64,000 bases of DNA from contig NZ_JALPRR010000003.1 in the NCBI RefSeq assembly GCF_023630205.1, positions 62,001 through 126,000 on the forward strand. Direction: 5' to 3'. This document shows, piece by piece, positions 8,767 to 18,048 of this stretch. The stretch is from Pontibacter ruber (GTDB lineage Bacteria > Bacteroidota > Bacteroidia > Cytophagales > Hymenobacteraceae). The notes below the pieces were generated by a model. It did no database searches and was not told the origin of the DNA. It saw only the letters and a list, made by a program, of their open reading frames with translations. The translations under genes were made by a program, and so were the position numbers. The stretch's first letter is position 1. Every line of letters starts with the position of its first letter.

Positions 8767-10965
8767 ATGGGAAACCAATTTATTTCAGCTGGCAAGAAAT
8801 CAGGTTTGATGGCTTTGCTGGCTTTGGCAAGCTGCACTACTGCACAAAAACAGGAGCAATCGCAGCAGGCACCTACTGCCATGGAACAAAAGCAAGTTGA
8901 AACCAACCCACTGTTGAAAGAGTGGACAGGGCCTTACGGTGGCGTTCCGGCCTTCGATAAAATGAACCTGGCCGACCTGAAACCGGCTATGGAAAAAGCA
9001 ATGGCGCTGAATCTGAAAGAGATCGAAGCGATTGCCAACAACACACAGCCTGCCACTTTCGAGAACACCATCGAGGCCATGGAACGTGCAGGCGAAGAGC
9101 TGAACCGTGTATTTGTATACTATGGCATCTGGGGCAGCAACGTGTCTACTCCGGAGTTTAGAAAAGTACAGGCTGAACTGGCTCCACAAATTTCAGAATT
9201 CAACTCTAAGATATCGCAGAACGAAAAGCTTTTCCAGCGCATCAAAACGGTTTACGAAAACGCACAGAAGAACCCGCTTCCAGCCGATCAGCAGCGCGTG
9301 GTGCAGCTCGTGTACGAAAACTTTGCCCTGGAAGGTGCTGACCTGAGCCCGGAAGCAAAACAGCGCTACGCCGGGATCAATAAGGAGCTTTCGTCGCTAT
9401 ACACTGAGTTCTCCAACAACATTCTGGCAGACGAAGAGAAGTACGTGGTATACCTGACCAAAGACCAACTGGGTGGCCTGCCGGAGTCGTTTGTGAAAGC
9501 AGCGGCCAAAGCAGCAGCAGATCTGGGCCAGGAAGGCAAGTATGCCATCATCAATACCCGTTCATCCATGGACCAGTTCCTGACTTACTCTACAGAGCGT
9601 GCGCTGCGTGAGAAAGTATGGAAGAACTACTATTCGCGTGCCGATAACGGCGATGAGAACGACAACAATGCCAACATTGCCAAAATACTGAAGCTACGCA
9701 ACGAACGCGTGAAGCTGATGGGCTTTAACAACTATGCTGAATGGCGCCTGCAGAACCGCATGGCCAAGAACCCCCAAGCTGCCATGGACCTGATGAACGC
9801 CGTTTGGCCGGCTGCTCTGGCCCGCGTGAAACAGGAAGTAGCCGACATGCAGCAGGTTGCGAACAAGACCAGCAAAACCAAGATCACCATCGAGCCCTGG
9901 GATTACCGCTACTATGCTGAGAAAGTACGCCAGCAGAAGTATGACCTGAACTCCGATGAGGTGAAGCAGTACCTGGAACTGGGCAACCTGACGCAGGCGA
10001 TCTTCTTTACCGCCGGTGAGCTGTTCAACTTCAAGTTCACGCCGGTAGCGGAGGGTTCTGTACCAGTATTCCACGAGGACGTGAAAGTATGGGAAGTAAC
10101 GGACAAAACGACTGGCGCGCACATTGGCCTGTGGTATCTTGATCCGTTTGCGCGCCAAGGCAAACGTTCCGGTGCCTGGGCAACTACGTACCGTGCCCAC
10201 ACTACTTTCGACGGCAAAGAAACCGTGCTGGCATCCAACAACTCTAACTTTGTGAAGCCTGCTCCGGGCGAGCCGGTGCTGGTGTCGTGGGACGATGCAG
10301 AAACGTTCTTCCACGAGTTTGGCCACGCGCTGCACTTCCTGGCGTCTAACGTGAAATACCCAACCCTGAACAGCGGCGTGCGCGACTATACCGAGTTCCA
10401 GTCGCAGTTGCTGGAGCGCTGGCTGTCTACCGACAAGGTGATCAACCAGTTCCTGAAGCACTACAAGACCGGACAGCCAATGCCGAAAGAGCTGGTGGCC
10501 AAGATCGAAAAAGCTGCTACTTTCAACCAGGGCTTTGCTACGACCGAGTTCCTGGCGTCTGCCCTGATGGACATGCACTTCCACCTGGCAGATCCGAATG
10601 GTTTGGACCCGGACAAGTTTGAGCGCGAAACACTGGCTAAGATGAAAATGCCGAAGGAGATCGTGATGCGTCACCGTTCGCCGCATTTTGGCCACGTGTT
10701 CTCCGGTGAAGGTTATGCTACCGGTTACTACGGTTACCTGTGGGCCGACGTGCTGACATCCGACGCTGCCGAAGCCTTTGCCGAAGCGCCAGGCGGATTC
10801 TACGACAAGGAAGTTGCCGACAAACTGGTGAAGTACCTGTTTGCGCCGCGCAACTCCATGGATCCGGCAGAGGCGTACCGCAAGTTCCGTGGCCGCGATG
10901 CCAAGATAGACGCGCTGATGCGTGACCGTGGTTTCCCGGTACCTGGACCTCAATCTAAAAAATAA
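8767..10965 (+). CDS. dcp: M3 family peptidyl-dipeptidase (Dcp-like), lipoprotein
   Basis: 732 residues, the usual length of the family. The N-terminus has a lipobox (LMALLALASC), so the enzyme is probably membrane-anchored in the periplasm. The zinc site HEFGHALH starts at His516 (His516, Glu517, His520), and a likely third ligand lies in the following GVRDYTEFQSQ segment. The C-terminal ATGYYGYLWADVL motif is typical of M3 peptidases. It removes C-terminal dipeptides from oligopeptides. It is followed by a strong terminator. Codon choice is regular and, unlike most neighbours, the gene has no AAGTATA word. Confidence 0.92.
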   Translation: MGNQFISAGKKSGLMALLALASCTTAQKQEQSQQAPTAMEQKQVETNPLLKEWTGPYGGVPAFDKMNLADLKPAMEKAMALNLKEIEAIANNTQPATFENTIEAMERAGEELNRVFVYYGIWGSNVSTPEFRKVQAELAPQISEFNSKISQNEKLFQRIKTVYENAQKNPLPADQQRVVQLVYENFALEGADLSPEAKQRYAGINKELSSLYTEFSNNILADEEKYVVYLTKDQLGGLPESFVKAAAKAAADLGQEGKYAIINTRSSMDQFLTYSTERALREKVWKNYYSRADNGDENDNNANIAKILKLRNERVKLMGFNNYAEWRLQNRMAKNPQAAMDLMNAVWPAALARVKQEVADMQQVANKTSKTKITIEPWDYRYYAEKVRQQKYDLNSDEVKQYLELGNLTQAIFFTAGELFNFKFTPVAEGSVPVFHEDVKVWEVTDKTTGAHIGLWYLDPFARQGKRSGAWATTYRAHTTFDGKETVLASNNSNFVKPAPGEPVLVSWDDAETFFHEFGHALHFLASNVKYPTLNSGVRDYTEFQSQLLERWLSTDKVINQFLKHYKTGQPMPKELVAKIEKAATFNQGFATTEFLASALMDMHFHLADPNGLDPDKFERETLAKMKMPKEIVMRHRSPHFGHVFSGEGYATGYYGYLWADVLTSDAAEAFAEAPGGFYDKEVADKLVKYLFAPRNSMDPAEAYRKFRGRDAKIDALMRDRGFPVPGPQSKK

Positions 10966-10997
10966 TACTTTCGTTGCTTAGGTAAAGAACGAAGTAT

Positions 10998-11046
10998 AAA
11001 GTATAAAAGCCCTGCCGACTTAATGTTGGCAGGGCTTTTATACTTT
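10998..11046. terminator. Intrinsic terminator with AAGTATA feet
   Basis: A stem of 19 bp (AAAGTATAAAAGCCCTGCC paired with its complement ending TATACTTT) with a short loop. It ends dcp, and can also serve the ClC gene from the other side. The base of the stem is built from the abundant AAGTATA word. Confidence 0.88.
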
Positions 11047-11135
11047 CAGCTCCATGCAAACCCGGTGTTATTTGAGCATCTGAACTGAGTGTGTTACCAG
11101 CAAATTAGCGCGGTTATCATCCCGGTTACTATTGA

Positions 11136-12902
11136 CTAGAAGAACCTGTTCACTTTGGTTAATTCCTGGCGGTACTGGGTCAGCAACCGGTTTTTGGAAA
11201 TGAATCCTTTGAACTTGCCATTTCGCACCACCGGCAGCGACCATAGTTTATACTTGTCCAGTTTGTCCAGCACCTCCGTAGCAGGCTCATCCATCTCCAC
11301 CACTGCCTCAGGCGCATGCATCAGGTCGCGGGCCAGAATGGTATCATAGTTGGACGTATCGCCCAGGCGCTGCCTTAAGTCATTCAGGGTAATAATGCCG
11401 ACGAGCCTTCCCTGCTCATCCAATACCTGCTGCACATCTTTATCAGACTTCGTAATACTTTCAATCACATCCCGGAAAGTAGCCGTTTCTCTTACAGGTG
11501 TTCCATCCTCTTCTACAAGTTGCTTTATACTTAGTTGGTTGAGTAAAATGCGGTCTACGCGCAGGGCTTTGCTCTGGCCCATGGGTTGCACAACGCTACG
11601 GCGCAGGTTTTCAACGTAGTACTTCAGGAAATACGAAACTGCGCAAATCAACATCAATGGCACAAAAAGCTGGTAACTCTGCGTGATCTCAGCTACAAGG
11701 AATATAGCTGTTACCGGTGCATTCATGATGCAGGCAAAAACGCTGGCCATACCCAAGAATATGTAAGTAGCCTGGTTGATCTGGTAGAAAGGGAAAAATA
11801 ACACCACCACCTTGTAAAACAGAAAGCCCAGGAGCCCGCCGGTAATAATAGAGGGTGCAAAATAACCGCCTTCGCCCCCGGAGTTAACGCAAATGCCGGT
11901 GCTTATGGGTTTTACCATTGTAATCAGGAAGAAGAAAAACAGGTTAGCCCATGCAGTGTTGGGCAGCACAGCCAGCGGCGAATTTACAAAAAGCGACCGC
12001 TCTTCGTTGTTGAGCAGCGCGTCTATACTTACATAGCCTTCGCCAAACAGGGGTGGCAACAAAAAGATAATGCTCCCGAGAGCAACACCTCCCACCAATG
12101 CCCGCAGGTAGGCATTCTTGATGCGCGAGAGGTACAAGGCACAATAACTATAGGTCCGGAGCAGGTAGTTCGACATCAGCATACCTAATACCCCTAGTAT
12201 AATTACCAGCGGAATCTGCTCGTAGGCAAAATCTGTCAGCGGTACCTGGAAGCGGAGGTGCTCACCCATGATGAACTCGAATAAGATCTTACCCGCGGCA
12301 GCGGCTACCAGCAGCGGAATCAGCAGGGTTGGGGTAAACTCCGGAAGGATGGTTTCGAGGGCAAAAATAAAGCCTCCCATAGGAGCGTTGTAAACAGCCG
12401 AAATGCCAGCTGCCACGCCACACCCGATCAGCAGGGTACGCAGGCGGTAGCCCAATCCTAAAAAGCGGCCCACATTGGAGCCGACAGCCGCCCCACTCGA
12501 AATAATAGCTGCTTCTACACCGGAGCTTCCTCCAAAACCGATGGTAAGGCCTGTTGTAACGAACTTGGAATAAACGAGGCGAAGCCGGATGATGGACGAA
12601 TGATTTTCAATGGCATCGATCACATGCCGGGCACCGCCAAAGTAGGCTGTTTTGCTGAAGATGTTGCGGTTAAGAAACGTAACCAGCAGGAAGCCCACCA
12701 AAGGCAGCAGAAAATAGAGTAGCTTGGGAGCAAAGTATACGGCATACTGCTCGATGTAGAAGATGATGGTCTTGATCAGGATTGCCGACAACCCCACAAT
12801 GAGGCCAACGACCATGCTCAGCATAAAGGGCATGATACGGTTGTTGCTCTGCCGCCTGCGCCACTTTAAAAATGCCAGTTGGTATCGGTTTGGTCTGCTC
12901 AT
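11136..12902 (-). CDS. ClC-family chloride channel/transporter with CBS pair
   Basis: 588 residues. About ten to twelve hydrophobic helices occupy residues 20-430. They include the selectivity-filter-like GFGGSSGVEAAI (family GxEGP variant), the GVAAGISAVYNAPMGGFIFALE segment and the C-terminal filter region GGEGGYFAPSIITGG. Residues from about 450 hold two CBS domains (QQVLDEQGRLVGIITLNDLRQ and LWSLPVVRNGKFKGFISKNRL), which usually bind adenine nucleotides and gate the channel. It moves Cl- across the inner membrane, either as a channel or as an H+/Cl- exchanger. Confidence 0.92.
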   Translation of the reverse strand: MSRPNRYQLAFLKWRRRQSNNRIMPFMLSMVVGLIVGLSAILIKTIIFYIEQYAVYFAPKLLYFLLPLVGFLLVTFLNRNIFSKTAYFGGARHVIDAIENHSSIIRLRLVYSKFVTTGLTIGFGGSSGVEAAIISSGAAVGSNVGRFLGLGYRLRTLLIGCGVAAGISAVYNAPMGGFIFALETILPEFTPTLLIPLLVAAAAGKILFEFIMGEHLRFQVPLTDFAYEQIPLVIILGVLGMLMSNYLLRTYSYCALYLSRIKNAYLRALVGGVALGSIIFLLPPLFGEGYVSIDALLNNEERSLFVNSPLAVLPNTAWANLFFFFLITMVKPISTGICVNSGGEGGYFAPSIITGGLLGFLFYKVVVLFFPFYQINQATYIFLGMASVFACIMNAPVTAIFLVAEITQSYQLFVPLMLICAVSYFLKYYVENLRRSVVQPMGQSKALRVDRILLNQLSIKQLVEEDGTPVRETATFRDVIESITKSDKDVQQVLDEQGRLVGIITLNDLRQRLGDTSNYDTILARDLMHAPEAVVEMDEPATEVLDKLDKYKLWSLPVVRNGKFKGFISKNRLLTQYRQELTKVNRFF

Positions 12903-13291
12903 GTTGTGCTGATCGTATGCATGATATCGTTTCTCAGGAATACACTTATCTTATGAAAAGCCTTTATTAAAACGGTTCATTTACATGATTTTATTTTCCT
13001 GGATCAGGCTCACCTCCTGTTAAAGAAACCTGAAATTAATGGCTGCCCTTGTTATAGTTGCTAAGAGCCTATACGCTTCTTTCCCTGTTATGTCAAAAAT
13101 GCCGGCCAGGCACAGTGCTCCCAATTGATACAAAGATAAACCGTGCCATCTTAATGGCGGGCGAGGTTTTAAAAATTGAAGTGAATTTTTCAGGTAAATG
13201 GTAAGAATGCGGGTGTGCCCCGGATGGAGGAACGGCAAGGGCAATATAACCTGAATGAAATGTTTGCCTTCAGCAATGAGTGAACTGTATA

Positions 13292-13358
13292 AAAACACAA
13301 AAGACTCCCGCCAAGGAGTCTTTCATGCATCGAAAATTTTATTTTTCAACTTTTAGCC
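13292..13358 (-). ncRNA. Putative small RNA, copy 1 (twin of 24885-24952)
   Basis: Read on the minus strand, a -7-like box TATAAAAG (13362-13369) is followed by a conserved start-proximal segment of about 30 bases (ATGGCTAAAAGTTGAAAA, then AATTTTC). An intrinsic terminator comes next: stem AAAGACTCC/GGAGTCTTT at 13300-13323, then a T-rich run. The same arrangement recurs at 24845-24952 on the plus strand with a different terminator stem. Conservation of promoter plus 5' part with compensating terminator sequence supports an RNA of about 60-70 nt. The 5' end is estimated from the box, not measured. Confidence 0.55.
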
Positions 13359-13361
13359 ATG

Positions 13362-13396
13362 CTTTTATACGTGGGTGTTAGGGTAGGAGGTTACAT
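13362..13396 (-). promoter_or_regulatory. Promoter of small RNA copy 1
   Basis: On the minus strand a TATGTAAC element (-33 region) precedes GTATAAAAGC by 19 bases. The same pair, TTTGTAAC and GTATAAAAGC 18 bases apart, precedes copy 2. It fits the Bacteroidota promoter layout, although the -33 TTTG is TATG here. Confidence 0.45.
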
Positions 13397-13713
13397 AATT
13401 TTGAAATTTTTTTAAACCTCCTGTAGTAAGTATAGCTGCTATAGTTCGATAGTTATTAAGAGAGTATCGGTTTGTTTCATCGGCAGAGAGGAGATGTTGC
13501 AGTTTTAGCGTTGTTCAGGACAGGGGCTGCAAAAGTATAAATGCCGGATGTGCTATGTGATGACTCATTGCTTTATAACATTGGATGTAGTGATACGTGT
13601 ATGTACATTTTTTTTACACTTTTTGAAGGTCAGGAGATTAATCTGATTGCCATTCTTTGTACTTTCACGCATTCTCTTTTAGTTGTGCAGCGTCGCAATT
13701 GTATTGTTATTAT

Positions 13714-14121
13714 ATGCTTGAATTAAATTTGCCCTACCTGAACATTGCTGTTGAGGAATACGAAGGTATGATGTATTCGGAGTGGATACGGCAACCTACA
13801 CACGAGGAACACCTGGAAGGGATATCAAAAATTGTAGAATTTCTGCAACGCTACGCCATTTCACATTGGATAAAGGATTCTACGCTCCTGACATGGCTTC
13901 CGCTGGAGAGCATGAAGCAGGAACTACGTCAGATCTTACCGGCCATTACAACTTCTTCGCTAAAGAAAATTGCCTGCCTTGTAACCCGGGATTTTGACTA
14001 CATGGCTTTGTTTGTAACGATAATGAAGGAAGAGAACATTGTAGTAAACACCCCGATTGACGCGCGGCAGTTCCGCACCTACAAAGCCGCTGCCGATTGG
14101 ATAGCAGACATACGAGCCTGA
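13714..14121 (+). CDS. Hypothetical protein, STAS/SpoIIAA-like size
   Basis: 135 residues from the ATG at 13714 (MLELNLPYLNIAVEEYEGMM). Upstream in-frame codons encode an implausible Cys/Ser/Tyr-rich stretch. Alternating strands and helices (ISHWIKDSTLLTWLP, KKIACLVTRDFDYMALFVTIM, AADWIADI) resemble the STAS-like proteins common in Hymenobacter and Pontibacter, but no diagnostic motif is present. Probably cytosolic; function unknown. Confidence 0.7.
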   Translation: MLELNLPYLNIAVEEYEGMMYSEWIRQPTHEEHLEGISKIVEFLQRYAISHWIKDSTLLTWLPLESMKQELRQILPAITTSSLKKIACLVTRDFDYMALFVTIMKEENIVVNTPIDARQFRTYKAAADWIADIRA

Positions 14122-14262
14122 GAGAACAGCACGCAGAAATCGCTGTTGCATAAATGAGCATCAGGGGAAGTCTGTGAAGGTGTTGGCGTAAAGCACAGCC
14201 TTACATACAAAAGCTGGTTTAGAAGTATGCTACTGTGCTTGTTTTGCTCTTCTGAAACCGGT

Positions 14263-14667
14263 TTAACTTTCCTCCAACAGGCTGCTAAGTTGCTGCGATG
14301 AGAGCGGCTTGTTCAGAAATCCTTTGATTACGTATTCTTTGGCACGCTCTACATCTTTTGTGTTAAGCGAGGTGGAGAGCAGCACAATTTGTACGCCTTC
14401 TTTCCCCGGGCAACTCAGCTCCTCAAAAGCCTTCAGAAAGCCGAAGCCATCCAGCACCGGCATGTTTATATCGAGCAGTACCAGCTCCGGTAGTCCGGGG
14501 TTGCCCTGCTGTGCTTCGCAAAGTTGCCTGATAAGCGTGATGGCCTCCCTGCCGTTACGGGCAACGAGGATATTCTCAGCAATATCCAGCTTCTTAATGA
14601 TCAGCTCGTTTAGGAAATTCGTCGCTTCATCGTCGTCAACAAGCAGAATCGTATTTAGTTTTTGCAT
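14263..14667 (-). CDS. Single-domain response regulator
   Basis: 134 residues, a receiver domain only. The acidic pocket is Asp11-13 (LLVDDDE), the phospho-acceptor is Asp66 in ELVLLDINMP, the switch Ser/Thr lies in VLLSTSLN and the conserved Lys is Lys120 in GFLNKPLS. There is no output domain, so it probably passes the signal by protein contact or acts as a phosphate sink. It lies 48 bases downstream of a PAS/GAF histidine kinase on the same strand, its likely partner. Confidence 0.92.
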   Translation of the reverse strand: MQKLNTILLVDDDEATNFLNELIIKKLDIAENILVARNGREAITLIRQLCEAQQGNPGLPELVLLDINMPVLDGFGFLKAFEELSCPGKEGVQIVLLSTSLNTKDVERAKEYVIKGFLNKPLSSQQLSSLLEES

Positions 14668-14715
14668 TGAATGCTGGGTAAAATTAACATATTACGGTTT
14701 AGAGTAGCTTATACG

Positions 14716-16827
14716 TTAATGTTTGAAATTTATTTTAAAAGTAGTGCCTTCGCCGAGCTTACTTTCTACTTCTATACTTCCTCCGGCATTTTCCACGATC
14801 TTTTTTACAATGTACAGACCCACGCCTGATCCTTCTACGTGGTCGTGCAGGCGCTTGAACATGGAAAATATTTTATCCTTATCTGCCATGTCCATGCCCA
14901 GACCGTTGTCTGATACCGTAAGGATTGTGTACTCAGGCGTACGTTCAGTACGGAAGCGTATGTGTGGTGGCCGGTCCGGAGAGCTATACTTCAGGGCATT
15001 GCTCAGCAGGTTGTAAATAATACTTCGGATATTCTTTGCCGAAAAACGTATGATCCCGTCCGAAAAATCAGTTTCTATGCGGGCACCCATAGCTTCGATT
15101 ATCGGCTCAAAATCAAGGCATACTTCGGCAACTACCTCCGGAAGGTCTACCACCGTGATGTCTTCTCCGGTATCGCGCTGCAGCTTTGCCACTTCAGTAA
15201 GATCGCTTACGGCACGTTTAAACCTGTCGATGGATGTTTTGATCATGCTGATGAGCCGCTGCACCATCTCAGAGCTGAGGGTTTCGGCTGGCAGGTACTC
15301 TTCCAGCGCTACCATAAGCCCCTCGATGTTGGAAATGGGCGCTTTCAGGTCGTGCGAGGCCGAGTATACAAAATTATCCAGGTCGGCATTGATGGTGAGC
15401 AGTTGCCTGTTGATGGTTTCAATCTCTCTGCGGGATTTTACCTGTTCGCTTATGTTTATGGCTACCGCAATCACGCCGCTAACAAATCCCTGTGAGTCGC
15501 GCATGGGATGGTAAAGAAAATCGAGGTAGGTCTGCTCCATCTCTCCGTTCCGCTCCAATACGACGGGCAACTCATTGGCAATAAAGGGCTGCCCTGTATT
15601 TACCACCTGGTCGAGCAGTGAAATAAAGCCCTGTTCACCGGCTTCAGGAATAGCTTCTATAACCGGTTTGCCTAAAACTTCTTCGGGTTTACGACCCCAG
15701 ATCTCGCATACTTCAGGGTTAGCCAGGTCAATGATATACTGAGGGCCGCGCATGATGGTAATGCCCACAGGCGCCTGCTGAAAAACATCCTGAAGAAATT
15801 GCTGTTGGTGGATCAGTTCTTCCCGGGCCTGCAGGCTTGTGATAGAAGTTGCGATGTGCCCGATCAGCAGCCTGTGGAAGTTCTGGTAATCAGAATTATA
15901 CTCCAGCCTTGGGCTTATGCCTGAAATAAAGAAACCGATCACCTGATCCAGACCAGGCCTGAAAACAGGATGTATGGCTACCTGATTTGTATTGGTTAAA
16001 CCTTCCTGCAAAGCATTGTTCCGCATTTGCTGATCTATAAGGATCATCTTTTTGGTTTGAAAGACCTTTGCCAGAGGACAGTTATCCTGCCCCTCCAGAT
16101 CGTTCATGTTTATTAAAACAGGTGCAACCTCAGGCCTAACGTCTCCTGCCATTCCTACCAGACGGGCCTCACTGCCTGTAGCGTTCAGCAGGTAGATCAT
16201 ACTGAATGGTATATCGCTCTGGTTGGCATCTATAATTTCGCACATCGACTGGCAGGCTTCTTCCAGTTGATGGACCTGGGCAGTGGCATCCGAAATGTCT
16301 TTCAGTGTTTTCAACCTTCGCTGACTAAGCAGGGTATTGGTCACTTCAAAACAGGCGCAGAATATACCTTCTACCTGGCCGGCATCATTAAAGGCTGGGC
16401 TGTAAGAAAACGTCCAGTACGTTTCTTCGATAAAGCCTTTGCGATCCATCAGAACAAGCAGGTTTTCAGCATAAAATGGATTGGCATCCTGCATGATACC
16501 TTCTGCCACTTTGCCGAGTTGGTCCCAGATCTCGGCCCACATTATACGTGCGCTTGCCCCCAACGCTTTCGGATGCTTGTTGCCCAGGGCAGGCAGATAA
16601 GCATCGTTATGGAACATGTAAAAATCTTCCGACCACCAGATAAACATCGGGAAATCAGAATGCAGCAACAGGCGGATGTTCGTTTGCAAACTCTGCGGCC
16701 AGGTTTCAGGGTTACCGAGTGGGTGGTTGTCCCAGTCGTACGCCCGCATCAGGGCGCCCATTTCACCCCCTCCCTGAAAAAGACTAAAGGTAATGCTGTT
16801 AGAAGTTTTGTTTTCCGGTTGAGGCAT
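14716..16827 (-). CDS. PAS/GAF sensor histidine kinase
   Basis: 703 residues with no membrane segment, so a soluble kinase. There is an N-terminal PAS-like domain (about 20-165), a GAF-like domain (about 175-335) and a second PAS (about 345-465). The HisKA box FVYSASHDLKAPISN carries phospho-acceptor His492. The HATPase domain has the N box NLLSNALKYSS, G1 DNGLGMD and G2 GSGVGLYIVKKI. It probably phosphorylates the response regulator encoded directly downstream. Signal unknown; the layout resembles kinases that sense light or small cytosolic ligands. Confidence 0.92.
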   Translation of the reverse strand: MPQPENKTSNSITFSLFQGGGEMGALMRAYDWDNHPLGNPETWPQSLQTNIRLLLHSDFPMFIWWSEDFYMFHNDAYLPALGNKHPKALGASARIMWAEIWDQLGKVAEGIMQDANPFYAENLLVLMDRKGFIEETYWTFSYSPAFNDAGQVEGIFCACFEVTNTLLSQRRLKTLKDISDATAQVHQLEEACQSMCEIIDANQSDIPFSMIYLLNATGSEARLVGMAGDVRPEVAPVLINMNDLEGQDNCPLAKVFQTKKMILIDQQMRNNALQEGLTNTNQVAIHPVFRPGLDQVIGFFISGISPRLEYNSDYQNFHRLLIGHIATSITSLQAREELIHQQQFLQDVFQQAPVGITIMRGPQYIIDLANPEVCEIWGRKPEEVLGKPVIEAIPEAGEQGFISLLDQVVNTGQPFIANELPVVLERNGEMEQTYLDFLYHPMRDSQGFVSGVIAVAINISEQVKSRREIETINRQLLTINADLDNFVYSASHDLKAPISNIEGLMVALEEYLPAETLSSEMVQRLISMIKTSIDRFKRAVSDLTEVAKLQRDTGEDITVVDLPEVVAEVCLDFEPIIEAMGARIETDFSDGIIRFSAKNIRSIIYNLLSNALKYSSPDRPPHIRFRTERTPEYTILTVSDNGLGMDMADKDKIFSMFKRLHDHVEGSGVGLYIVKKIVENAGGSIEVESKLGEGTTFKINFKH

Positions 16828-17045
16828 CGGGATGATAGTTTGATAATAAGAGGCCGTTGTCTTAAAGGTACTAAATTAAATTTTAACGAATAAGAAACAA
16901 TATCGGTTGGTTACGCCGCAAGTATAGCAGAGGAGGAATGGTGCATTTATTTTAAGTGGCTTTGGCACCGCAAAAACAGACCGGCTGCTGTATATTTGCC
17001 TGCGCTACGCCTGGTACGTAGCTTTTACTTTATTTGGATTACTGC

Positions 17046-17492
17046 ATGGCACTTACTAAAATTTGCAAAGCTTTCAACGAATTATCTGCCAACGAACTCT
17101 ACGACATGCTCCGGGTGAGGAGCGAAGTATTTGTGGTGGAGCAGAACTGCGTGTTCCTCGACATGGACGATAAAGACCAGCTTTGCCATCATATCCTGTT
17201 TTACCAGGATGGAACGCTCGTGGCAACTGCCCGCCTTGTGCCGCCGGGCGTATCTTACCCCGAGATGTCGATCGGCAGGATCGTGACCAGCCCCTTGGTA
17301 CGCGGAACCGGCGTCGGGAAAGTGTTGGTCGACATGGCCATTGAGGAGTGTTACAGGTTGTTTGGCACAGGGCCGATAAAAATCGGAGCTCAGCTGTATG
17401 CAAAGGGCTTCTACGAATCGTTTGGCTTTGTGCAGTCCAGCGACGTATACGACGAGGACGGCATCGATCACATTAAAATGATAAAGGCCTAA
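17046..17492 (+). CDS. elaA: GNAT acetyltransferase, ElaA family
   Basis: 148 residues from the ATG at 17046; the frame extends 12 bases upstream only to a TTG. The family signature RSEVFVVEQNCVFLDMDDKD is followed by the acetyl-CoA loop SPLVRGTGVGKVLVDMAIEEC and a YAKGFYESFGF segment. ElaA proteins are cytosolic N-acetyltransferases of unknown substrate. The stop is 2 bases from the start of the DUF3820 gene, so the two are probably co-transcribed. Confidence 0.9.
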   Translation: MALTKICKAFNELSANELYDMLRVRSEVFVVEQNCVFLDMDDKDQLCHHILFYQDGTLVATARLVPPGVSYPEMSIGRIVTSPLVRGTGVGKVLVDMAIEECYRLFGTGPIKIGAQLYAKGFYESFGFVQSSDVYDEDGIDHIKMIKA

Positions 17493-17494
17493 GT

Positions 17495-17740
17495 ATGGAG
17501 TTAGCGGACCAGCCGAACACAGGGATACTGCTTGACCTGGTAAAGGCGAAGATGCCTTTCGGGAAGTATAAAGATACCATACTTTGCGACCTGCCTGTTT
17601 CTTACCTGGAGTGGTTCAGCCGGGAGGGCTTTCCACCGGGCAAGTTGGGCATGCAGCTGGCCACACTCTACGAGATCAAGATCAACGGGCTAGGCTACCT
17701 GCTGGAGCCTTTGAAGAAGAAAAACAACATGCGGCGCTAG
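17495..17740 (+). CDS. DUF3820 family protein
   Basis: 81 residues. The family core is clear: MPFGKYKDTILCDLPVSYL, then EWFSREGFPPGKLG and LATLYEIKINGL. DUF3820 proteins are small cytosolic proteins of unknown role. The gene directly follows elaA with a 2-base gap. Confidence 0.85.
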   Translation: MELADQPNTGILLDLVKAKMPFGKYKDTILCDLPVSYLEWFSREGFPPGKLGMQLATLYEIKINGLGYLLEPLKKKNNMRR

Positions 17741-18048
17741 TTTAAAAGCGCCCCTCTGATTCTCTTACACAAATTCTTCCCCCTGACCAGGTGTAGTTTT
17801 GCATGCCGTAGGTCTATGCACGCTATATCTGGCAACTTTTCTTTTTGATAAGCTTACATATTAACAGAGGCTCGCATACTACGGATAATGTGGTGATGGC
17901 TTGCGCCTCTCTGTTAAGGCGTCTGTTTGCACCTGCTATAATCAGCAGCTGCCACCCCAATTCTTTTCTACCGCCACACCTGCCCTTCAGGTGATGGAAT
18001 CCCTCTTGGCTATTTTTGATCTGATTCGGCTCTAATCCATGTTACACC
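17741..18048. other. Intergenic region with inverted repeats
   Basis: No gene. It contains an imperfect inverted repeat, TTAACAGAGG near 17861-17870 against CCTCTCTGTTAA near 17886-17897, and a short CACCTG-CCCTT-CAGGTG hairpin at 17977-17993. Both lie upstream of the large T9SS gene and could be leader structures. Confidence 0.4.

Larger units (their letters stand above)
12903..13713. other. Long intergenic region holding a putative small RNA gene
   Basis: No convincing protein gene lies between the ClC gene and the next plus-strand gene. A minus-strand frame at 13020-13298 has poor composition. The region contains the minus-strand small RNA candidate and its promoter (13292-13396) and AAGTATA words near 13425 and 13531. 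Confidence 0.6.

Noticed and set aside
13020..13298. Minus-strand open frame of 92 codons
   Set aside because: Composition is not protein-like, the start lies within the terminator of small RNA copy 1, and no motif is seen.
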